Source: an uncultured Acetatifactor sp. (GTDB taxonomy: Bacteria > Bacillota > Clostridia > Lachnospirales > Lachnospiraceae). Taken from it: a stretch of 6,179 nucleotides of DNA. Of this stretch, positions 1 to 3,827 are shown one piece after another. Every line of letters starts with the position of its first letter. Positions within the stretch are counted from its first letter, which is position 1. Both the position numbers and the translations under genes were made by a program. The notes under the pieces are model-generated. The model ran no database searches, had not been told where the DNA came from, and was given only the letters and a program-made list of their open reading frames with translations. The stretch spans positions 1 to 6,179 of the forward strand of contig CAKRRS010000112.1 in the NCBI GenBank assembly GCA_934394665.1, read 5' to 3'.

Positions 1-10
1 CTATTTGCAT
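1..10 (-). CDS. 5' end of a gene cut by the window edge (unknown product)
   Basis: Only the first three codons are visible (Met-Gln-Ile, with one base of the next codon), so no function can be given. The start is supported by a near-perfect Shine-Dalgarno sequence four bases upstream, two TATAAT-like boxes further upstream and a pair of direct repeats beyond those. The nearest upstream gene remnant ends at an intrinsic terminator, so this gene probably has its own, possibly activator-dependent, promoter. If the repeats are a LytTR site, the gene may belong to a quorum-sensing, bacteriocin or LytTR-autoregulated system, but that is inference from the operator alone. Confidence 0.6.
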
Positions 11-14
11 CTTG

Positions 15-24
15 TCACTTCCTT
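15..24 (-). promoter_or_regulatory. Ribosome binding site for the gene at the left edge
   Basis: On the minus strand the sequence AAGGAAGTGA matches the full anti-Shine-Dalgarno complement AAGGAGGTGA at nine of ten positions. It lies four bases before the ATG at 10-8, which puts the GGA core about seven bases from the start. This match is the main reason for calling a gene start at the window edge. Confidence 0.7.
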
Positions 25-35
25 ACTTACATACA

Positions 36-50
36 ATTATATTTATTATA
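36..50 (-). promoter_or_regulatory. Tandem -10 boxes (TATAAT twice) of a promoter lacking a good -35
   Basis: Two exact TATAAT hexamers occur on the minus strand, at 50-45 and 41-36, separated by three bases. At 17 bp upstream of the first box, the expected -35 position (73-68) reads AGCTAT, which is a poor match to TTGACA. The second box has no better partner. A perfect -10 without a -35 suggests that an activator recruits the polymerase. The proximal edge of the 9-bp direct repeats lies 31 bp upstream of the first box, a reasonable distance for such an activator. Confidence 0.5.
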
Positions 51-81
51 TCGGAAAAAGTCTTTTAATAGCTAGCCACCA

Positions 82-111
82 TGTTGTGAACCGACCTTTT
101 TTTGTTGTGAA
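82..111 (-). promoter_or_regulatory. Two 9-bp direct repeats with a 12-bp spacer, probable LytTR-type operator
   Basis: The minus-strand sequence TTCACAACA occurs at 111-103 and again, identical, at 90-82. The spacer is exactly 12 bp, giving a period of 21 bp, or two helical turns. LytTR-family response regulators (AgrA, ComE, BlpR type) bind tandem 9-bp direct repeats with 12 to 13 bp spacers upstream of activator-dependent promoters. The geometry fits that family and the -10 boxes downstream; the repeat sequence itself I cannot assign to a named regulator. No regulator gene of this type is visible in the window. A tandem site for another dimeric activator is the alternative. Confidence 0.5.
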
Positions 112-163
112 ATAGCATATCACATATATCGCTTTATCTACTTCCTGTTAATTTGTTTTATCC

Positions 164-191
164 GATACACGCTCCTGGGAGTGACTGTATC
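164..191. repeat. Short imperfect inverted repeat between terminator and promoter region
   Basis: GATACA at 164-169 is complementary to TGTATC at 186-191, and the interior contains a second, imperfect complementary pair (CTCC and GGAG). It lies directly downstream of the minus-strand terminator and upstream of the direct-repeat region. It could be a weak hairpin or an operator half-site pair. No U-run follows it, so it is not called a terminator. Confidence 0.3.
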
Positions 192-195
192 TATC

Positions 196-236
196 AAAAA
201 AAGAAGTCAGCAGTTTATTCACGCACTACTGACTTC
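196..236 (-). terminator. Intrinsic terminator at the end of the DUF1016 remnant
   Basis: On the minus strand GAAGTCAGTAGT (236-225) pairs with ACTGCTGACTTC (214-203) to form a 12-bp stem with one G-U pair and a 10-base loop. It is followed at once by seven U residues (202-196). This is a complete Rho-independent terminator. The stop codon of the truncated reading frame (228-226) lies inside its 5' arm, so the terminator probably belonged to a different transcript before a deletion joined it to the gene remnant, or the gene was lost up to it. Confidence 0.8.
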
Positions 237-958
237 CTAACAGTCTGTTATACAGAACCAGATCAACATAAAAATTTTTGTCATTAAATGTAAATCTCTT
301 TTGGCGCTGTTCAAAGAGAAATCCTTTCCCCAACTCCAAAAGAAACTTCTGCATTTTCCCAATTACTGCCGATTCCAGATCACTTTCATGATATGCTGCT
401 TTATCCTCCAGCCCTGCAAATTCCAGTACATACGGAGTATGTAAAACTGGAGTGAAATTGTCTTTTCAAGGTGCTTACATTCCAGTAAGAGCGTATTGCT
501 TCCTTCTCATAAAAGTCTCTTTCGTCCTTATCCTCTATACGCATAAGTATCTGATAATGTGTCCAGCTCAGCTTAAATGGTATTTTTTTGTATGCCGTTT
601 CTAATTGTCCAATTCCCGATTGGATAATTTCATCTTCTCTATCTTTGTAAGCCATGTAAAATTGACACATTCCAGCAACATTGCTTCTTGAAAAACCTCT
701 GCCATATTCTTCTGTCAGATATGATGACAAAGAATCCAAGACTTTTGCTCCATATTTTGCTCTTTCTGCACCCTGCTGTTCCTGCTCGATAATATATCTT
801 CCAAACAGAAAACTGGTAAGAACTGTAATTGCATTTGCCATTTGTCCCATATTACTTCTGGCACTGTCAATCAGCTTTTTTGATTTATCAAATAAATTTT
901 GAAATTCGTTACGCTTACCGCGGCAATAAAAATCGGCATCCAGTCCGAAATGATTCAC
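226..958 (-). pseudogene. Decayed DUF1016/YhcG-family protein (PD-(D/E)xK nuclease-like)
   Basis: The first frame (958 to about 445, GTG start without a visible ribosome binding site) encodes the helical DUF1016 N-terminal domain, with family-like stretches such as FGRYIIEQEQQG, RGFSRSNVAGMCQFY and WNVSTLKRQFHSS. After that the frame is wrong and would stop at about 401. A different frame, from about 436 down to the TAG at 228-226, resumes the C-terminal domain with PYVLEFAGLED, FLLELGKGFLFEQRQKRFTF and FYVDLVLYNRLL, then ends in GSQ. Compared with the usual family layout, some 30 to 40 residues between the domains are missing and the frame is shifted. The final part of the nuclease fold, including the expected ExK motif that normally follows the VDLVFY strand, is also gone. 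Intact members are linked to restriction-modification and mobile regions. The segment is visibly AT-richer than rlmD, which suggests an acquired gene. It is very unlikely to be functional as a nuclease. Confidence 0.85.
422..451. repeat. Palindrome at the deletion junction of the DUF1016 remnant
   Basis: TCCAGT-ACATAC (422-433) is complementary to GTATGT (437-442) and ACTGGA (446-451), with a 3-base loop and a 3-base bulge on one side. It sits exactly where the reading frame of the DUF1016 remnant breaks, so it may have promoted or resulted from the deletion. A chance origin cannot be excluded. Confidence 0.5.
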
Positions 959-1010
959 TGTCGGATATTTGAGATTTGTATTTTAAACGCCAATATCGGT
1001 GAAAAAACAC

Positions 1011-1060
1011 AAAAAATTCCGTACAAAAATTCCTGATTTCGGAACTTTTTTGTACGGAAT
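1011..1060 (-). terminator. Strong intrinsic terminator of the GH105-rlmD operon
   Basis: On the minus strand ATTCCGTACAAAAA (1060-1047) pairs perfectly with TTTTTGTACGGAAT (1029-1016). An inner TTCC/GGAA stem (1044-1041 with 1033-1030) follows after a 2-base bulge, and the loop has 7 bases. Five U residues follow at 1015-1011, and after GUG another six. It starts 40 bases after the rlmD stop codon, as expected for the operon end. The plus-strand side has only a broken T-run, so activity in that direction would be weaker. Confidence 0.85.
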
Positions 1061-1100
1061 CCATTGTTTTTATACTATTTACACCAAACTGACTTTTCAG

Positions 1101-2435
1101 TTACTTCTTCTGCCGGACCAGCAGGGTGACTGCCTCCAACGAATCGGTGAACGGAAACATATCCACGCCCACGCCCTTCGCCACGCGGTAACCCTTCTTC
1201 TTAAAATACTTCAGATCCCTGACCAGTGTCTCTGGATTGCAGGAGACGTAGACGATTCGCTCGGGACCAATCCGGACTACGGAGCTCATGAATTCTTCGG
1301 TGCTGCCGCTTCTGGGAGGATCCATCAGGACGACATCTACTTTCGCACCCTGTCCGGCCATCTCCACCAGGAATTTCCCGGCATCGTTCTGGTAGAACTG
1401 GATGTTGCGGATCTGGTTCGCCTTGGCATTGTTACGGGCATCCCGGACAGCATCGGCATTTAACTCCACACCAATGACCTTGCCGGCCTTGTCGCTGGCG
1501 ATCATGCCGATCGTTCCGGTTCCGCAGTAGGCATCCACCACAGTCTCTTTGCCGGTGAGTCCGGCATACTCCAAAGCTTTCCCATAGAGTATCTCGGTCT
1601 GTACCGGATTCACCTGATAGAAGGATTGGGGAGAAATGCGGAACCTCTTTCCGCACAGTTCATCCTCAATGTATCCCTTGCCGTAGATCACATGCTCCTT
1701 GTCGCCAAGTACCATGCTGGTATTTCGATTGTTGACATTGATGACCACAGTGGTGATCTCCGGGTGCAGTTTCAACAGTGCCTTCACAAAATTATTCTTG
1801 GAGGGCAGGATCGGGGAAGCCAGCACCAGTACCACCATGATCTGTCCGGTAACATGGCCGGTCCGGATCAGCACATGGCGCAGCAGCCCATACCCGGTGT
1901 CCTCATTGTAAGGGCGGATATGAAAAGATTTCAGCAGCCCTCTTATAGAGACAATGATCTCATCCGCTTTGGCATTCTCAATCAGGCAGCTGTCCACGGG
2001 AACGATCCGGTGGCTCTTCTGTTCATAAATGCCGGAGATGGCATCGTGATACCGGTTCTCGCCGAATACCGCATGTACCTTGTTCCGGTAATGCTCCGGA
2101 TGCTCCATGGGAATGACACCCTCTATTTTGCAAAAGGGAGCCAGCAGCTCCCCTAATTGCTTTTCTTTATTTTTTAATTGCTCTGCATAGGGCTTGTTGA
2201 TCCAGCTGCAGCCACCGCACTTGTCGGCTACCGGACAGATGCCGCTCTTATTTTTCACGTTCGTCTTTTCCCGTCCCTGTCCTACGGTTGTCCGTTTTTC
2301 CTTGCCTGTCATCATTTTAGGGGTTCCCGCCGCATTGATTTTTCCCGTCACTTTGGTCTTCCCCGTCCCCTTCACAGTCCCGGACGTTCTTCTGTCATTT
2401 CTGTTATTGTTCTTCATACTTCCGCCTGGCTTCAT
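1101..2435 (-). CDS. rlmD: 23S rRNA (uracil-C5)-methyltransferase, RlmD/RlmCD (TrmA) family
   Basis: This enzyme transfers a methyl group from S-adenosylmethionine to C5 of a uracil in 23S rRNA. U1939 is the RlmD target, while Gram-positive RlmCD homologues also modify U747, so the exact site is not settled by sequence. The four iron-sulfur ligands are present: Cys67, Cys73, Cys76 (C-x5-CGGC) and Cys150. The catalytic domain shows SFYQVNP (270s), the SAM loop DAYCGTGTIG (301-310), MDPPRSG (371-377), the nucleophile Cys399 in YVSCNPETLVRDL, and Glu434 as the likely general base. The Cys-to-Glu spacing of 35 residues equals that recalled for E. coli RlmD (Cys389, Glu424). Two oddities are visible. 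The first 65 residues are a Lys/Thr/Gly-rich tail with no sign of a TRAM domain, and the C-terminal motif reads FPFTDSLE where the family usually has His two residues before the Glu. The ATG follows the upstream stop directly (TAAATG), implying translational coupling. A second ATG at codon 7 (2417) has its own ribosome binding site and is a possible true start. Confidence 0.92.
   Translation of the reverse strand: MKPGGSMKNNNRNDRRTSGTVKGTGKTKVTGKINAAGTPKMMTGKEKRTTVGQGREKTNVKNKSGICPVADKCGGCSWINKPYAEQLKNKEKQLGELLAPFCKIEGVIPMEHPEHYRNKVHAVFGENRYHDAISGIYEQKSHRIVPVDSCLIENAKADEIIVSIRGLLKSFHIRPYNEDTGYGLLRHVLIRTGHVTGQIMVVLVLASPILPSKNNFVKALLKLHPEITTVVINVNNRNTSMVLGDKEHVIYGKGYIEDELCGKRFRISPQSFYQVNPVQTEILYGKALEYAGLTGKETVVDAYCGTGTIGMIASDKAGKVIGVELNADAVRDARNNAKANQIRNIQFYQNDAGKFLVEMAGQGAKVDVVLMDPPRSGSTEEFMSSVVRIGPERIVYVSCNPETLVRDLKYFKKKGYRVAKGVGVDMFPFTDSLEAVTLLVRQKK
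2418..2427 (-). promoter_or_regulatory. Ribosome binding site supporting an alternative rlmD start
   Basis: AGGCGGAAGT lies immediately before the in-frame ATG at 2417-2415 (codon 7 of the long form) and resembles a Shine-Dalgarno sequence, though close to the start. Upstream of the first ATG only weak purine-rich sequence is present, so initiation there would depend on coupling to the GH105 gene. The two options differ by six residues. Confidence 0.4.
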
Positions 2436-3578
2436 TTAGTCATCCAGTCTCCTCATCTCGGTGTAGGCTAATAATAACGGTCCCACACCCTTGGCATCGT
2501 CTTCCACGATGGGCTCGGACATGTAGTACTCGAAGCTGCCGTCACGGCGGCGGTTATCCTCCGGTCCCAGTCCTGCTACGAGGCAGATACCGCCGAGGCT
2601 TAAATGTCCGTCCTTCTCCTTCAGATAGCGGTCACAGATACCCTGGAATGCCTTTAATCCATAGGCTCTGTAAGACTCCGGTAAAAATCCGAGTCTCACT
2701 CCCTTCAGCAGAGAGTAAGCCATGATCGCACTTCCGCTGGTCTCTAAGTAGTTCGGCTCCCTGCCGCCCAGTGCGGGAAGCTGGTACCACATACCGCTCT
2801 CATCCTGGAATTTTAACATAGAATCGATCAGATCCACGAATACCTTCTTCAGATTGTCATACTCTGCCTTGTACTCTTCTCCCGGCTCACATTTGCTCAG
2901 GGTATCCAAAAGTGCCATGGAATACCAGCCCAGTGCTCTCAGCCAGAAATTCTGTGACAGGCCGGTCTCCTTGTTACACCAGAAAGCTTTCTTCGAAGCG
3001 TCATAACCGTGATAGTATAATCCGGTCTCGGGGTCTCTCATGTATTTTACGACATTGGCAAACTGATGGAAAATATCATTGTAGTGCTTCTTGTCATCGA
3101 ATTTCGTCTCATACTCCATATAGAACGGCTGTCCCATATACATGCCGTCCAGCCATACCTGATTGGGGTAAATCTTCTTGTGCCAGAAGTTGCCCTCCTC
3201 GGTACGGGGCTGCGTCTCCACCTGACTGTAGATCAGGTCGATCGCCTTGCGGTATTTTTCCTTACCGTTTAAGGCATATAATGCGAACAGGGTCTTACCT
3301 GCATTGACATTGTCAATATTATATTCTTCCACGGAATACTTCGTAATCGTACCGTCCTCCTGTACTCTGTGGTCGATAAATGCATCTGCGAATTCGTAAT
3401 ACTTCTTCTCTCCGGTAGCGCTGTAAATCTCTAAAAGCGCCAGAATCATGCAGCCGTCAATGTAATTCCAGCCGGCAGCCTTCCCCTCTCTCGCCTTCTC
3501 AATGTTCCATGCGGGAACATCCAGAGTGCTCTTCTCGATCAGTTCATCAATGTATTTTTCAAAAATGGGCAGTTGCAT
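2436..3578 (-). CDS. GH105 unsaturated rhamnogalacturonyl hydrolase (YteR/YesR-like)
   Basis: Predicted to hydrate and cleave unsaturated galacturonyl-rhamnose disaccharides released from rhamnogalacturonan I by lyases, giving 5-keto-4-deoxyuronate and rhamnose. With 380 residues it has the size of a single (alpha/alpha)6 barrel. Counting from the chosen start, Asp89 (in YNIDNVNAGK), Asp144 (in VWLDGMYMGQPF) and His190 (in GLYYHGYD) lie one position from YteR Asp88, Asp143 and His189, recalled as the active-site residues. The Asp in WLDGMYM is the general acid/base. The C-terminal block RRRDGSFEYYMSEPIVEDDAKGVG is split here as RDGSFEYYMSEP and DAKGVGPLLLAY, both family-typical. There is no signal peptide, so it acts in the cytoplasm on imported disaccharides. 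An in-frame ATG 11 codons upstream (3611) was not used because a strong GGAGGAA site precedes the ATG at 3578. No transporter or lyase gene is adjacent; its only operon partner here is rlmD. Confidence 0.92.
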   Translation of the reverse strand: MQLPIFEKYIDELIEKSTLDVPAWNIEKAREGKAAGWNYIDGCMILALLEIYSATGEKKYYEFADAFIDHRVQEDGTITKYSVEEYNIDNVNAGKTLFALYALNGKEKYRKAIDLIYSQVETQPRTEEGNFWHKKIYPNQVWLDGMYMGQPFYMEYETKFDDKKHYNDIFHQFANVVKYMRDPETGLYYHGYDASKKAFWCNKETGLSQNFWLRALGWYSMALLDTLSKCEPGEEYKAEYDNLKKVFVDLIDSMLKFQDESGMWYQLPALGGREPNYLETSGSAIMAYSLLKGVRLGFLPESYRAYGLKAFQGICDRYLKEKDGHLSLGGICLVAGLGPEDNRRRDGSFEYYMSEPIVEDDAKGVGPLLLAYTEMRRLDD

Positions 3579-3585
3579 GTAAAAG

Positions 3586-3592
3586 TTCCTCC
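3586..3592 (-). promoter_or_regulatory. Ribosome binding site deciding the GH105 start
   Basis: GGAGGAA on the minus strand lies seven bases before the ATG at 3578-3576. It rules in favour of the 380-residue product beginning MQLPIF rather than the longer form starting at 3611, whose extra 11 residues are basic and would overlap the promoter's downstream region. Confidence 0.85.
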
Positions 3593-3619
3593 GTTTTTTA
3601 TTCTGCAGCATATAGATTT

Positions 3620-3648
3620 ATATTACACAGTATTCCCCACCTAGTCAA
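3620..3648 (-). promoter_or_regulatory. Sigma-A-type promoter of the GH105-rlmD operon
   Basis: On the minus strand TTGACT (3648-3643, five of six matches to TTGACA) is followed after exactly 17 bp by TAATAT (3625-3620, four of six matches to TATAAT). Transcription would begin at about 3613, giving a 5' leader of roughly 35 bases that includes the GGAGGAA site. No clear operator palindrome overlaps it, so regulation by pectin-derived sugars cannot be read from the sequence. It lies 37 bases downstream of the 143-bp inverted-repeat element. Confidence 0.65.
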
Positions 3649-3684
3649 TGGGGCTTCTGCCACACTATCCTTTGATTATATTTT

Positions 3685-3827
3685 GTAACTATTCAGAGCC
3701 ATGCAATACTGCGTTCTGCGAATGCTTGCATTCAGGCAGATAAGCAGTTTTATATGGCGAAGTAACCACATGAGCAAAAAGAAAGCTACGAAGTAGCGAT
3801 TTTGCGAATGGGGTTCTGAATAGTTAC
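3685..3827. repeat. 143-bp structured element with terminal inverted repeats (MITE-like)
   Basis: The ends GTAACTATTCAGA (3685-3697) and TCTGAATAGTTAC (3815-3827) are perfect 13-bp inverted repeats, extendable to 16 bp through one G-T pair. Between them are two long interrupted hairpins. Hairpin 1 (3698-3758) stacks GCCAT/ATGGC, ACTGC/GCAGT, CTGC/GCAG and GAATG/CATTC around a CTTG loop. Hairpin 2 (3764-3815) stacks AACC/GGTT, CAT/ATG, GCAAAA/TTTTGC and GCTAC/GTAGC around a GAA loop. On the plus-strand transcript a symmetrical GA/GA mismatch (3772-3773 with 3806-3807) lies within it. It encodes no protein. Flanking bases TATATTTT (3677-3684) and TATATCTT (3828-3835) could be an imperfect 8-bp target duplication. 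There is no U-tract on either side, so it is not a standard terminator, although it fills the place where the kinase operon should end. A non-autonomous transposable element or a structured repeat is the best reading; I do not recognise the family. Confidence 0.7.

Noticed and set aside
91..111. T-run at 97-103 as a plus-strand terminator tail
   Set aside because: No stable stem precedes it; it is the spacer between the two direct repeats.
999..1463. Plus-strand open frame of 154 codons
   Set aside because: It overlaps the terminator and the well-supported rlmD gene in antisense, shows no recognisable domain and has no ribosome binding site.
1432..1656. Second minus-strand frame inside rlmD
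   Set aside because: It is an alternative frame of the SAM-binding region of rlmD and has no family resemblance of its own.
1626..2156. Plus-strand open frame of 176 codons
   Set aside because: It lies entirely antisense to rlmD, whose catalytic motifs are intact; the composition is that of a shadow frame.
3579..3611. Longer GH105 start at the ATG at 3611
   Set aside because: The extra 11 residues have no ribosome binding site, would begin only a few bases after the predicted transcription start, and the strong GGAGGAA site points to the ATG at 3578.
3780..3799. A kink-turn in hairpin 2
   Set aside because: The internal loop is AGAAA against GA. The longer side does not end in GA next to the inner stem, so the k-turn consensus is not met.
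3685..3827. Reading the inverted-repeat element as a simple bidirectional terminator
   Set aside because: No T-run follows the stem on either strand, and the interior contains two separate long hairpins rather than a short loop.
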